Below, piece by piece: positions 42,701 through 58,700 of a stretch of 64,000 bases of DNA. The notes under the pieces were generated by a model that was given only the letters and a program-made list of their open reading frames with translations, was not told where the DNA came from and searched no databases. The stretch is from Bathymodiolus brooksi. Its lineage: Eukaryota > Mollusca > Bivalvia > Mytilida > Modiolidae. Both the position numbers and the translations under genes were made by a program. The stretch covers positions 84,805,095 through 84,869,094 of the forward strand of contig OY804579.1 of assembly GCA_963680875.1 (NCBI GenBank). Direction: 5' to 3'. Each line of letters begins with the position of its first letter. Positions within the stretch are counted from its first letter, which is position 1.

Positions 42701-45700
42701 AAGACATGTATAATTCTCAAGATCAAATATTACATGTCTTAGGGAGAAAAAAAAGACATGTATAATTCTCCAGATCAAATATTACATGTCTTAGGGAGAG
42801 AAAAAAGACATGTATAATTCTCAAGATCAAATATTACATGTCTTAGGGAGAGAAAAAAGACATGTATAATTCTCCAGATCAAATATTACATGTCTTAGGG
42901 AGAGAAAAAAGACATGTATAATTCTCAAGATCAAATATTATGTGTCTTAGGGAGAGAAAAAAGACATGTATAATTCTCAAGATCAAATATTACATGTCTT
43001 AGGGAGAGAAAAAGGACATGTATAATTCTCAAGATCAAATATTACATGTCTTAGGGAGAGAAAAAAGACATGTATAATTCTCACGATAAAATATTACATG
43101 TCTTAGGGAGAGAAAAAAGACATGTATAATTCTCAAGATCAAATATTACATGTCTTAGGGAGAGAAAAAAGACATGTATAATTCTCAAAATCAAATATTA
43201 CATGTCTTAGGGAGAGAAAAAAGACATGTATAATTCTCCAGATCAAATATTACATGTCTTAGGGAGAGAGAAAAGACATGTATAATTCTCCAGATCAAAT
43301 ATTACATGTCTTAGGGAGATCAAAAAGACATGTATAATTCTCCAGATCAAATATTACATGTCTTAGGGAGAGAAAAAAGACATGTATAATTCTCAAGATC
43401 AAATATTACATGTCTTAGGGAGAGAGAAAAGACATGTATAATTCTCAAGATCAAATATTACATGTCTTAGGGAGATAAAAAAGACATGTATAATTCTCAA
43501 GATCAAATATTACGTGTCTTAGGGAGAGAAAAAAGACATGTATAATTCTCAAGATCAAATATTACATGTCTTAGGGAGAGAGAAAAGACATGTATAATTC
43601 TCCAGATCAAATATTACATGTCTTAGGGAGAGAAAAAAGACATGTATAATTCTCAAGATCAAATATTACATGTCTTAGGGGAGAGAAAAGACATGTATAA
43701 TTCTCAAGATCAAATATTACATGTCTTAGGGATAGAAAAAAGACATGTATAATTCTCAAGATCAAATATTACATGTCTTAGGGAGATAAAAAAGACATGT
43801 ATAATTCTCAAGATCAAATATTACATGTCTTAGGGAGAGAAAAAAGACATGTATAATTCTCAAGATTCAAATATTACATGTCTTAGGGAGATAAAAAAGA
43901 CATGTATAATTCTCAGGATCAAATATTACATGTCTTAGGGAGAGAAAAAAGACATGTATAATTCTCAAGATCAAATATTACATGTCTTAGGGAGCGAAAA
44001 AAGACATGTATAATTCTCAAGATCAAATATTACATGTCTTAGGGAGAGAAAAAAGACATGTCTAATTCTCAAGATCAAATATTACATGTCTTAGGGAGAG
44101 AAAAAAGACATGTATAATTCTCAAGATCAAATATTACATGTCTTAGGGAGAGAAAAAAGACATGTATAATTCTCAAGATCAAATATTACATGTCTTAGGG
44201 AGAGAAAAAAGACATGTATAATTCTCAAGATCAAATATTACATGTCTTAGGGAGAGAAAAAAGACATGTATAATTCTCAAGATCAAATATTACATGTCTT
44301 AGGGAGATACAAAAAAGACATGTATAATTCTCAAGATCAAATATTACATGTCTTAGGGAGAGAAAAAAGACATGTATAATTCTCAAGATCAAATATTACA
44401 TGTCTTAGAGAGATAAAAAAGACATGTATAATTCTCAAGATCAAATATTACATGTCTTAGGGAGAAAAAAAAGACATGTATAATTCTCCAGATCAAATAT
44501 TACATGTCTTAGGGAGAGAAAAAAGACATGCATAATTCTCAAGATCAAATATTACATGTCTTAGGGAGAGAAAAAAGACATGTATAATTCTCAAGATCAA
44601 ATATTACATGTCTTAGGGAGATAAAAAAGACATGTATAATTCTCAAGATCAAATATTACATGTCTTAGGGAGAGAAAAAAGACATGTATAATTCTCAAGA
44701 TTCAAATATTACATGTCTTAGGGAGATAAAAAAGACATGTATAATTCTTAGGATCAAATATTACATGTCTTAGGGAGAGAAAAAAGACATGTATAATTCT
44801 CAAGATCAAATATTACATGTCTTAGGGAGCGAAAAAAGACATGTATAATTCTCAAGATCAAATATTACATGTCTTAGGGAGAGAAAAAAGACATGTCTAA
44901 TTCTCAAGATCAAATATTACATGTCTTAGGGAGAGAAAAAAGACATGTATAATTCTCAAGATCAAATATTACATGTCTTAGGGAGAGAGAAAAGACATGT
45001 ATAAGTCTCAAGATCAAATATTACATGTCTTAGGGAGATAAAAAAAGACATGTATAATTTTCAAGATCAAATATTACGTGTCTTAGGGAGAGAAAAAAGA
45101 CATGTATAATTCTCAAGATCAAATATTACATGTCTTAGGGAGAGAAAAAAGACATGTATAATTCTCAAGATCAAATATTACATGTCTTAGGGAGAGAAAA
45201 AAGACATGTATAATTCTCAAGATCAAATATTACATGTCTTATGGAGATAAAAAAGACATGTATAATTCTCAAGATCAAATATTACGTGTCTTAGGGAGAG
45301 AAAAAAGACATGTATAATTCTCAAGATCAAATATTACATGTCTTAGGGAGAGAAAAAAGACATGTATAATTCTCAAGATCAAATATTACATGTCTTAGGG
45401 AGAGAAAAAAGACATGTATAATTCTCAAGATCAAATATTACATGTCTTAGGGAGATAAAAAAAGACATGTATAATTCTCAAGATCAAATATTACATGTCT
45501 TAGGGAGAGAAAAAAGACATGTATAATTCTCAAGATAAAATATTATGTGTCTTAGGGAGAGAAAAAAGACATGTATAATTCTCAAGATCAAATATTACAT
45601 GTCTTAGGGAGAGAAAAGGGACATGTATAATTCTCAAGATCAAATATTACATGTCTTAGGGAGAGAAAAAAGACATGTATAATTCTCACGATAAAATATT

Positions 45701-48700
45701 ACATGTCTTAGGGAGAGAAAAAAGACATGTATAATTCTCAAGATCAAATATTACATGTCTTAGGGAGAGAAAAAAGACATGTATAATTCTCAAGATCAAA
45801 TATTACATGTCTTAGGGAGAGAAAAAAGACATGTATAATTCTCCAGATCAAATATTACATGTCTTAGGGAGAGAGAAAAGACATGTATAATTCTCAAGAT
45901 CAAATATTACATGTCTTAGGGAGATAAAAAAGACATGTATAATTCTCCAGATCAAATATTACATGTCTTAGGGAGAGAAAAAAGACATGTATGATTCTCA
46001 AGATCAAATATTACATGTCTTAAGGAGAGAGAAAAGACATGTATAATTCTCAAGATCAAATATTACATGTCTTAGGGAGATAAAAAAGACATGTATAATT
46101 CTCAAGATCAAATATTACGTGTCTTAGGGAGAGAAAAAAGACATGTATAATTCTCAAGATCAAATATTACATGTCTTAGGGAGAGAGAAAAGACATGTAT
46201 AATTCTCCAGATCAAATATTACATGTCTTAGGGAGAGAAAAAAGACATGTATAATTCTCAAGATCAAATATTACATGTCTTAGGGAGAGAGAAAAGACAT
46301 GTATAATTCTCAAGATCAAATATTACATGTCTTAGGGAGAGAAAAAAGACATGTATAATTCTCAAGATCAAATATTACATGTCTTAGGGAGATAAAAAAG
46401 ACATGTATAATTCTCAAGATCAAATATTACATGTCTTAGGGAGATAAAAAAGACATGTATAATTCTCAAGATTCAAATATTACATGTCTTAGGGAGATAA
46501 AAAAGACATGTATAATTCTCAGGATCAAATATTACATGTCTTAGGGAGAGAAAAAAGACATGTATAATTCTCAAGATCAAATATTACATGTCTTATGGAG
46601 AGAAAAAAGACATGTATAATTCTCAAGATCAAATATTACATGTCTTAGGGAGAGAAAAAAGACATGTATAATTCTCAAGATCAAATATTACATGTCTTAG
46701 GGAGAGAAAAAAGACATGTATAATTCTCAAGATCAAATATTACATGTCTTAGGGAGAGAAAAAAGACATGTATAATTCTCAAGATCAAATATTACATGTC
46801 TTAGGGAGAGAAAAAAGACATGTATAATTCTCAAGATCAAATATTACATGTCTTAGGGAGAGAAAAAAGACGTGTAATTCTCAAGATCAAATATTACATG
46901 TCTTAGGGAGAGAAAAAAGACATGTATAATTCTCAAGATCAAATATTACATGTCTTAGGGAGATAAAAAAGACATGTATAATTCTCAAGATCAAATATTA
47001 CATGTCTTAGGGAGAGAAAAAAGACATGTATAATTCTCAAGATCAAATATTACGTGTCTTAGGGAGAGAAAAAAGACATGTATAATTCTCAAGATCAAAT
47101 ATTACATGTCTTAGGGAGAGAGAAAAGACATGTATAATTCTCCAGATCAAATATTACATGTCTTAGGGAGAGAAAAAAGACATGTATAATTCTCAAGATC
47201 AAATATTACATGTCTTAGGGAGAGAGAAAAGACATGTATAATTCTCAAGATCAAATATTACATGTCTTAGGGAGAGAAAAAAGACATGTATAATTCTCAA
47301 GATCAAATATTACATGTCTTAGGGAGATAAAAAAGACATGTATAATTCTCAAGATCAAATATTACATGTCTTAGGGAGAGAAAAAAGACATGTATAATTC
47401 TCAAGATTCAAATATTACATGTCTTAGGGAGATAAAAAAGACATGTATAATTCTCAGGATCAAATATTACATGTCTTAGGGAGAGAAAAAAGACATGTAT
47501 AATTCTCAAGATCAAATATTACATGTCTTAGGGAGAGAAAAAAGACATGTATAATTCTCAAGATCAAATATTACATGTCTTAGGGAGAGAAAAAAGACAT
47601 GTATAATTCTCAAGATCAAATATTACATGTCTTAGGGAGAGAAAAAAGACATGTATAATTCTCAAGATCAAATATTACATGTCTTAGGGAGAGAAAAAAG
47701 ACATGTATAATTCTCAAGATCAAATATTACATGTCTTAGGGAGAGAAAAAAGACATGTATAATTCTCAAGATCAAATATTACATGTCTTAGGGAGAGAAA
47801 AAAGACATGTATAATTCTCAAGATCAAATATTACATGTCTTAGGGAGATAAAAAAAAGACATGTATAATTCTCCAGATCAAATATTACATGTCTAAGGGA
47901 GAGAAAAAAGACATGTATAATTCTCAAGATCAAATATTACATGTCTTAGGGAGATAAAAAAGACATGTATAATTCTCAAGATCAAATATTACATGTCTTA
48001 GGGAGAAAAAAAAGACATGTATAATTCTCCAGATCAAATATTACATGTCTTAGGGAGAGAAAAAAGACATGTATAATTCTCAAGATCAAATATTACATGT
48101 CTTAGGGAGAGAAAAAAGACATGTATAATTCTCCAGATCAAATATTACATGTCTTAGGGAGAGAAAAAAGACATGTATAATTCTCAAGATCAAATATTAT
48201 GTGTCTTAGGGAGAGAAAAAAGACATGTATAATTCTCAAGATCAAATATTACATGTCTTAGGGAGAGAAAAAGGACATGTATAATTCTCAAGATCAAATA
48301 TTACATGTCTTAGGGAGAGAAAAAAGACATGTATAATTCTCACGATAAAATATTACATGTCTTAGGGAGAGAAAAAAGACATGTATAATTCTCAAGATCA
48401 AATATTACATGTCTTAGGGAGAGAAAAAAGACATGTATAATTCTCAAAATCAAATATTACATGTCTTAGGGAGAGAAAAAAGACATGTATAATTCTCCAG
48501 ATCAAATATTACATGTCTTAGGGAGAGAGAAAAGACATGTATAATTCTCCAGATCAAATATTACATGTCTTAGGGAGATCAAAAAGACATGTATAATTCT
48601 CCAGATCAAATATTACATGTCTTAGGGAGAGAAAAAAGACATGTATAATTCTCAAGATCAAATATTACATGTCTTAGGGAGAGAGAAAAGACATGTATAA

Positions 48701-50245
48701 TTCTCAAGATCAAATATTACATGTCTTAGGGAGATAAAAAAGACATGTATAATTCTCAAGATCAAATATTACGTGTCTTAGGGAGAGAAAAAAGACATGT
48801 ATAATTCTCAAGATCAAATATTACATGTCTTAGGGAGAGAGAAAAGACATGTATAATTCTCCAGATCAAATATTACATGTCTTAGGGAGAGAAAAAAGAC
48901 ATGTATAATTCTCAAGATCAAATATTACATGTCTTAGGGGAGAGAAAAGACATGTATAATTCTCAAGATCAAATATTACATGTCTTAGGGATAGAAAAAA
49001 GACATGTATAATTCTCAAGATCAAATATTACATGTCTTAGGGAGATAAAAAAGACATGTATAATTCTCAAGATCAAATATTACATGTCTTAGGGAGAGAA
49101 AAAAGACATGTATAATTCTCAAGATTCAAATATTACATGTCTTAGGGAGATAAAAAAGACATGTATAATTCTCAGGATCAAATATTACATGTCTTAGGGA
49201 GAGAAAAAAGACATGTATAATTCTCAAGATCAAATATTACATGTCTTAGGGAGCGAAAAAAGACATGTATAATTCTCAAGATCAAATATTACATGTCTTA
49301 GGGAGAGAAAAAAGACATGTCTAATTCTCAAGATCAAATATTACATGTCTTAGGGAGAGAAAAAAGACATGTATAATTCTCAAGATCAAATATTACATGT
49401 CTTAGGGAGAGAAAAAAGACATGTATAATTCTCAAGATCAAATATTACATGTCTTAGGGAGAGAAAAAAGACATGTATAATTCTCAAGATCAAATATTAC
49501 ATGTCTTAGGGAGAGAAAAAAGACATGTATAATTCTCAAGATCAAATATTACATGTCTTAGGGAGATACAAAAAAGACATGTATAATTCTCAAGATCAAA
49601 TATTACATGTCTTAGGGAGAGAAAAAAGACATGTATAATTCTCAAGATCAAATATTACATGTCTTAGGGAGATAAAAAAGACATGTATAATTCTCAAGAT
49701 CAAATATTACATGTCTTAGGGAGAAAAAAAAGACATGTATAATTCTCCAGATCAAATATTACATGTCTTAGGGAGAGAAAAAAGACATGCATAATTCTCA
49801 AGATCAAATATTACATGTCTTAGGGAGAGAAAAAAGACATGTATAATTCTCAAGATCAAATATTACATGTCTTAGGGAGATAAAAAAGACATGTATAATT
49901 CTCAAGATCAAATATTACATGTCTTAGGGAGAGAAAAAAGACATGTATAATTCTCAAGATTCAAATATTACATGTCTTAGGGAGATAAAAAAGACATGTA
50001 TAATTCTTAGGATCAAATATTACATGTCTTAGGGAGAGAAAAAAGACATGTATAATTCTCAAGATCAAATATTACATGTCTTAGGGAGCGAAAAAAGACA
50101 TGTATAATTCTCAAGATCAAATATTACATGTCTTAGGGAGAGAAAAAAGACATGTCTAATTCTCAAGATCAAATATTACATGTCTTAGGGAGAGAAAAAA
50201 GACATGTATAATTCTCAAGATCAAATATTACATGTCTTAGGGAGA
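39800..50245 (+). repeat. Higher-order repeat: two blocks of about 5.2 kb, offset 5259 bp
   Basis: Rare variants recur exactly 5259 bp apart: TATGGAGAT at 39981 and 45240, GATTC at 41211 and 46470, ACGTGTAATTC (a shortened unit) at 41611 and 46870, ATTCTCAAAA at 43181 and 48440, and the c of GAGATCAAAAAG at 43321 and 48580. The match starts near 39800 and 45060 and breaks near 44985 and 50245. About 101 monomers were thus duplicated as one block, recently enough that the order of variants is the same throughout. Confidence 0.85.
41211..47405 (+). repeat. Higher-order repeat of 935 bp (18 monomers)
   Basis: The GATTC insertion variant occurs at 41211 and 42146 (935 bp) and again, in the 5259-bp copy, at 46470 and 47405. 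Units around each pair carry the same variant order for several monomers. Confidence 0.65.
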
Positions 50246-53200
50246 GAAAAAAGACATGTATAATTCTCAAGATCAAATATTACATGTCTTAGGGAGAGAA
50301 AAAAGACATGTATAATTCTCAAGATCAAATATTACATGTCTTAGGGAGAGAAAAAAGACATGTATAATTCTCAAGATCAAATATTACATGTCTTAGGGAG
50401 ATACAAAAAAGACATGTATAATTCTCAAGATCAAATATTACATGTCTTAGGGAGAGAAAAAAGACATGTATAATTCTCAAGATCAAATATTACATGTCTT
50501 AGGGAGATAAAAAAGACATGTATAATTCTCAAGATCAAATATTACATGTCTTAGGGAGAAAAAAAAGACATGTATAATTCTCCAGATCAAATATTACATG
50601 TCTTAGGGAGAGAAAAAAGACATGCATAATTCTCAAGATCAAATATTACATGTCTTAGGGAGAGAAAAAAGACATGTATAATTCTCCAGATCAAATATTA
50701 CATGTCTTAGGGAGAGAAAAAAGACATGTATAATTCTCAAGATCAAATATTACATGTCTTAGGGAGAGAAAAAAGACATGCATAATTCTCAAGATCAAAT
50801 ATTACATGTCTTAGGGAGAGAAAAAAGACATGTATAATTCTCAAGATCAAATATTACATGTCTTATGGAGAAAAAAAAGACATGTATAATTCTCAAGATC
50901 AAATATTACATGTCTTAGGGAGATAAAAAAGACATGTATAATTCTCAAGATCAAATATTACATGTCTTAGGGAGAGAAAAAAGACATGTATAATTCTCAA
51001 GATCAAATATTACATGTCTTAGGGAGATAAAAAAGACATGTATAATTCTCAAGATCAAATATTACATGTCTTAGGGAGATAAAAAAAGACATGTATAATT
51101 TTCAAGATCAAATATTACATGTCTTAGGGAGAGAAAAAAGACATGTATAATTCTCAAGATCAAATATTACATGTCTTAGGGAGAGAAAAAAGATATGTAT
51201 AATTCTCAAGATCAAATATTACATGTCTTAGGGAGATAAAAAAGACATGTATAATTCTCACGATCAAATATTACATGTCTTATGGAGAGAAAAAAGACAT
51301 GTATAATTCCCCAGATCAAATATTACATGTCTTAGGGAGATAAAAAAAGACATGTATAATTCTCAAGATCAAATATTACATGTCTTAGGGAGAGAAAAAA
51401 GACATGTATAATTCTCAAGATCAAATATTACGTGTCTTAGGGAGAGAAAAAAGACATGTATAATTCTCAAGATCAAATATTACATGTCTTAGGGAGAGAG
51501 AAAAGACATGTATAATTCTCCAGATCAAATATTACATGTCTTAGGGAGAGAAAAAAGACATGTATAATTCTCAAGATCAAATATTACATGTCTTAGGGAG
51601 AGAGAAAAGACATGTATAATTCTCAAGATCAAATATTACATGTCTTAGGGAGAGAAAAAAGACATGTATAATTCTCAAGATCAAATATTACATGTCTTAG
51701 GGAGATAAAAAAGACATGTATAATTCTCAAGATCAAATATTACATGTCTTAGGGAGAGAAAAAAGACATGTATAATTCTCAAGATTCAAATATTACATGT
51801 CTTAGGGAGATAAAAAAGACATGTATAATTCTCAGGATCAAATATTACATGTCTTAGGGAGAGAAAAAAGACATGTATAATTCTCAAGATCAAATATTAC
51901 ATGTCTTAGGGAGAGAAAAAAGACATGTATAATTCTCAAGATCAAATATTACATGTCTTAGGGAGAGAAAAAAGACATGTATAATTCTCAAGATCAAATA
52001 TTACATGTCTTAGAGAGAGAAAAAAGACATGTATAATTCTCAAGATCAAATATTACATGTCTTAGGGAGAGAAAAAAGACATGTATAATTCTCAAGATCA
52101 AATATTACATGTCTTAGGGAGAGAAAAAAGACATGTATAATTCTCAAGATCAAATATTACATGTCTTAGGGAGAGAAAAAAGACATGTATAATTCTCAAG
52201 ATCAAATATTACATGTCTTAGGGAGATAAAAAAGACATGTATAATTCTCAAGATCAAATATTACATGTCTTAGGGAGAAAAAAAAGACATGTATAATTCT
52301 CCAGATCAAATATTACATGTCTTAGGGAGAGAAAAAAGACATGTATAATTCTCAAGATCAAATATTACATGTCTTAGGGAGAGAAAAAAGACATGTATAA
52401 TTCTCCAGATCAAATATTACATGTCTTAGGGAGAGAAAAAAGACATGTATAATTCTCAAGATCAAATATTATGTGTCTTAGGGAGAGAAAAAAGACATGT
52501 ATAATTCTCAAGATCAAATATTACATGTCTTAGGGAGAGAAAAAGGACATGTATAATTCTCAAGATCAAATATTACATGTCTTAGGGAGAGAAAAAAGAC
52601 ATGTATAATTCTCACGATAAAATATTACATGTCTTAGGGAGAGAAAAAAGACATGTATAATTCTCAAGATCAAATATTACATGTCTTAGGGAGAGAAAAA
52701 AGACATGTATAATTCTCAAAATCAAATATTACATGTCTTAGGGAGAGAAAAAAGACATGTATAATTCTCCAGATCAAATATTACATGTCTTAGGGAGAGA
52801 AAAAAGACATGTATAATTCTCAAGATCAAATATTACATGTCTTAGGGAGAGAAAAAAGACATGTATAATTCTCCAGATCAAATATTACATGTCTTAGGGA
52901 GAGAAAAAAGACATGTATAATTCTCAAGATCAAATATTATGTGTCTTAGGGAGAGAAAAAAGACATGTATAATTCTCAAGATCAAATATTACATGTCTTA
53001 GGGAGAGAAAAAAGACATGTATAATTCTCACGATAAAATATTACATGTCTTAGGGAGAGAAAAAAGACATGTATAATTCTCAAGATCAAATATTACATGT
53101 CTTAGGGAGAGAGAAAAGACATGTATAATTCTCAAGATCAAATATTACATGTCTTAGGGAGAGAAAAAAGACATGTATAATTCTCAAGATCAAATATTAC

Positions 53201-55717
53201 ATGTCTTAGGGAGAGAGAAAAGACATGTATAATTCTCAAGATCAAATATTACATGTCTTAGGGAGAGAAAAAAGACATGTATAATTCTCAAGATCAAATA
53301 TTACATGTCTTAGGGAGATAAAAAAGACATGTATAATTCTCAAGATCAAATATTACATGTCTTAGGGAGAGAAAAAAGACATGTATAATTCTCAAGATTC
53401 AAATATTACATGTCTTAGGGAGATAAAAAAGACATGTATAATTCTCAGGATCAAATATTACATGTCTTAGGGAGAGAAAAAAGACATGTATAATTCTCAA
53501 GATCAAATATTACATGTCTTAGGGAGAGAAAAAAGACATGTATAATTCTCAAGATCAAATATTACATGTCTTAGGGAGAGAAAAAAGACATGTATAATTC
53601 TCAAGATCAAATATTACATGTCTTAGAGAGAGAAAAAAGACATGTATAATTCTCAAGATCAAATATTACATGTCTTAGGGAGAGAAAAAAGACATGTATA
53701 ATTCTCAAGATCAAATATTACATGTCTTAGGGAGAGAAAAAAGACATGTATAATTCTCAAGATCAAATATTACATGTCTTAGGGAGAGAAAAAAGACATG
53801 TATAATTCTCAAGATCAAATATTACATGTCTTAGGGAGATAAAAAAAAGACATGTATAATTCTCCAGATCAAATATTACATGTCTTAGGGAGAGAAAAAA
53901 GACATGTATAATTCTCAAGATCAAATATTACATGTCTTAGGGAGATAAAAAAGACATGTATAATTCTCAAGATCAAATATTACATGTCTTAGGGAGAAAA
54001 AAAAGACATGTATAATTCTCCAGATCAAATATTACATGTCTTAGGGAGAGAAAAAAGACATGTATAATTCTCAAGATCAAATATTACATGTCTTAGGGAG
54101 AGAAAAAAGACATGTATAATTCTCCAGATCAAATATTACATGTCTTAGGGAGAGAAAAAAGACATGTATAATTCTCAAGATCAAATATTATGTGTCTTAG
54201 GGAGAGAAAAAAGACATGTATAATTCTCAAGATCAAATATTACATGTCTTAGGGAGAGAAAAAGGACATGTATAATTCTCAAGATCAAATATTACATGTC
54301 TTAGGGAGAGAAAAAAAGACATGTATAATTCTCAAGATCAAATATTACATGTCTTAGGGAGAGAAAAAAGACATGTATAATTCTCAAGATCAAATATTAC
54401 ATGTCTTAGGGAGAGAAAAAAGACATGTATAATTCTCCAGATCAAATATTACATGTCTTAGGGAGATAAAAAAGACATGTATAATTCTTAGGATCAAATA
54501 TTACATGTCTTAGGGAGAGAAAAAAGACATGTATAATTCTCAAGATCAAATATTACATGTCTTAGGGAGCGAAAAAAGACATGTATAATTCTCAAGATCA
54601 AATATTACATGTCTTAGGGAGAGAAAAAAGACATGTCTAATTCTCAAGATCAAATATTACATGTCTTAGGGAGAGAAAAAAGACATGTATAATTCTCAAG
54701 ATCAAATATTACATGTCTTAGGGAGAGAAAAAAGACATGTATAATTCTCAAGATCAAATATTACATGTCTTAGGGAGAGAAAAAAGACATGTATAATTCT
54801 CAAGATCAAATATTACATGTCTTAGGGAGAGAAAAAAGACATGTATAATTCTCAAGATCAAATATTACATGTCTTAGGGAGATACAAAAAAGACATGTAT
54901 AATTCTCAAGATCAAATATTACATGTCTTAGGGAGAGAAAAAAGACATGTATAATTCTCAAGATCAAATATTACATGTCTTAGGGAGATAAAAAAGACAT
55001 GTATAATTCTCAAGATCAAATATTACATGTCTTAGGGAGAAAAAAAAGACATGTATAATTCTCCAGATCAAATATTACATGTCTTAGGGAGAGAAAAAAG
55101 ACATGCATAATTCTCAAGATCAAATATTACATGTCTTAGGGAGAGAAAAAAGACATGTATAATTCTCAAGATCAAATATTACATGTCTTAGGGAGATAAA
55201 AAAGACATGTATAATTCTCAAGATCAAATATTACATGTCTTAGGGAGAGAAAAAAGACATGTATAATTCTCAAGATTCAAATATTACATGTCTTAGGGAG
55301 ATAAAAAAGACATGTATAATTCTTAGGATCAAATATTACATGTCTTAGGGAGAGAAAAAAGACATGTATAATTCTCAAGATCAAATATTACATGTCTTAG
55401 GGAGCGAAAAAAGACATGTATAATTCTCAAGATCAAATATTACATGTCTTAGGGAGAGAAAAAAGACATGTCTAATTCTCAAGATCAAATATTACATGTC
55501 TTAGGGAGAGAAAAAAGACATGTATAATTCTCAAGATCAAATATTACATGTCTTAGGGAGAGAAAAAAGACATGTATAATTCTCAAGATCAAATATTACA
55601 TGTCTTAGGGAGATAAAAAAGACATGTATAATTCTCAAGATCAAATATTACATGTCTTAGAGAGAGAAAAAAGACATGTATAATTCTCAAGATCAAATAT
55701 TACATGTCTTAGGGAGA
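43864..55717 (+). repeat. Higher-order repeat of 835 bp (16 monomers)
   Basis: Pairs of rare variants are spaced 835 bp apart: GATTC at 43864 and 44699, GATACAAAAAAG at 49566 and 50401 and at 54882 and 55717, and CTTAGGATC at 54484 and 55319. Confidence 0.7.
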
Positions 55718-58700
55718 TACAAAAAAGACATGTATAATTCTCAAGATCAAATATTACATGTCTTAGGGAGAGAAAAAAGACATGTATAATTCTCAAGATC
55801 AAATATTACATGTCTTAGGGAGATAAAAAAGACATGTATAATTCTCAAGATCAAATATTACATGTCTTAGGGAGAAAAAAAAGACATGTATAATTCTCCA
55901 GATCAAATATTACATGTCTTAGGGAGAGAAAAAAGACATGCATAATTCTCAAGATCAAATATTACATGTCTTAGGGAGAGAAAAAAGACATGTATAATTC
56001 TCCAGATCAAATATTACATGTCTTAGGGAGAGAAAAAAGACATGTATAATTCTCAAGATCAAATATTACATGTCTTAGGGAGAGAAAAAAGACATGCATA
56101 ATTCTCAAGATCAAATATTACATGTCTTAGGGAGAGAAAAAAGACATGTATAATTCTCAAGATCAAATATTACATGTCTTATGGAGAAAAAAAAGACATG
56201 TATAATTCTCAAGATCAAATATTACATGTCTTAGGGAGATAAAAAAGACATGTATAATTCTCAAGATCAAATATTACATGTCTTAGGGAGAGAAAAAAGA
56301 CATGTATAATTCTCAAGATCAAATATTACATGTCTTAGGGAGATAAAAAAGACATGTATAATTCTCAAGATCAAATATTACATGTCTTAGGGAGATAAAA
56401 AAAGACATGTATAATTTTCAAGATCAAATATTACATGTCTTAGGGAGAGAAAAAAGACATGTATAATTCTCAAGATCAAACATTACATGTCTTAGGGAGA
56501 GAAAAAAGATATGTATAATTCTCAAGATCAAATATTACATGTCTTAGGGAGATAAAAAAGACATGTATAATTCTCACGATCAAATATTACATGTCTTAGG
56601 GAGAGAAAAAAGACATGTATAATTCCCCAGATCAAATATTACATGTCTTAGGGAGATAAAAAAAGACATGTATAATTCTCAAGATCAAATATTACATGTC
56701 TTAGGGAGAGAAAAAAGACATGTATAATTCTCAAGATCAAATATTACGTGTCTTAGGGAGAGAAAAAAGACATGTATAATTCTCAAGATCAAATATTACA
56801 TGTCTTAGGGAGAGAGAAAAGACATGTATTATTCTCCAGATCAAATATTACATGTCTTAGGGAGAGAAAAAAGACATGTATAATTCTCAAGATCAAATAT
56901 TACATGTCTTAGGGAGAGAGAAAAGACATGTATAATTCTCAAGATCAAATATTACATGTCTTAGGGAGAGAAAAAAGACATGTATAATTCTCAAGATCAA
57001 ATATTACATGTCTTAGGGAGATAAAAAAGACATGTATAATTCTCAAGATCAAATATTACATGTCTTAGGGAGAGAAAAAAGACATGTATAATTCTCAAGA
57101 TTCAAATATTACATGTCTTAGGGAGATAAAAAAGACATGTATAATTCTCAGGATCAAATATTACATGTCTTAGGGAGAGAAAAAAGACATGTATAATTCT
57201 CAAGATCAAATATTACATGTCTTAGGGAGAGAAAAAAGACATGTATAATTCTCAAGATCAAATATTACATGTCTTAGGGAGAGAAAAAAGACATGTATAA
57301 TTCTCAAGATCAAATATTACATGTCTTAGAGAGAGAAAAAAGACATGTATAATTCTCAAGATCAAATATTACATGTCTTAGGGAGAGAAAAAAGACATGT
57401 ATAATTCTCAAGATCAAATATTACATGTCTTAGGGAGAGAAAAAAGACATGTATAATTCTCAAGATCAAATATTACATGTCTTAGGGAGAGAAAAAAGAC
57501 ATGTATAATTCTCAAGATCAAATATTACATGTCTTAGGGAGATAAAAAAGACATGTATAATTCTCAAGATCAAATATTACATGTCTTAGGGAGAAAAAAA
57601 AGACATGTATAATTCTCCAGATCAAATATTACATGTCTTAGGGAGAGAAAAAAGACATGTATAATTCTCAAGATCAAATATTACATGTCTTAGGGAGAGA
57701 AAAAAGACATGTATAATTCTCCAGATCAAATATTACATGTCTTAGGGAGAGAAAAAAGACATGTATAATTCTCAAGATCAAATATTATGTGTCTTAGGGA
57801 GAGAAAAAAGACATGTATAATTCTCAAGATCAAATATTACATGTCTTAGGGAGAGAAAAAGGACATGTATAATTCTCAAGATCAAATATTACATGTCTTA
57901 GGGAGAGAAAAAAGACATGTATAATTCTCACGATAAAATATTACATGTCTTAGGGAGAGAAAAAAGACATGTATAATTCTCAAGATCAAATATTACATGT
58001 CTTAGGGAGAGAAAAAAGACATGTATAATTCTCAAAATCAAATATTACATGTCTTAGGGAGAGAAAAAAGACATGTCTAATTCTCAAGATCAAATATTAC
58101 ATGTCTTAGGGAGAGAAAAAAGACATGTATAATTCTCAAGATCAAATATTACATGTCTTAGGGAGAGAAAAAAGACATGTATAATTCTCCAGATCAAATA
58201 TTACATGTCTTAGGGAGAGAAAAAAGACATGTATAATTCTCAAGATCAAATATTATGTGTCTTAGGGAGAGAAAAAAGACATGTATAATTCTCAAGATCA
58301 AATATTACATGTCTTAGGGAGAGAAAAAAGACATGTATAATTCTCACGATAAAATATTACATGTCTTAGGGAGAGAAAAAAGACATGTATAATTCTCAAG
58401 ATCAAATATTACATGTCTTAGGGAGAGAGAAAAGACATGTATAATTCTCCAGATCAAATATTACATGTCTTAGGGAGAGAAAAAAGACATGTATAATTCT
58501 CAAGATCAAATATTACATGTCTTAGGGAGAGAGAAAAGACATGTATAATTCTCAAGATCAAATATTACATGTCTTAGGGAGAGAAAAAAGACATGTATAA
58601 TTCTCAAGATCAAATATTACATGTCTTAGGGAGATAAAAAAGACATGTATAATTCTCAAGATCAAATATTACATGTCTTAGGGAGAGAAAAAAGACATGT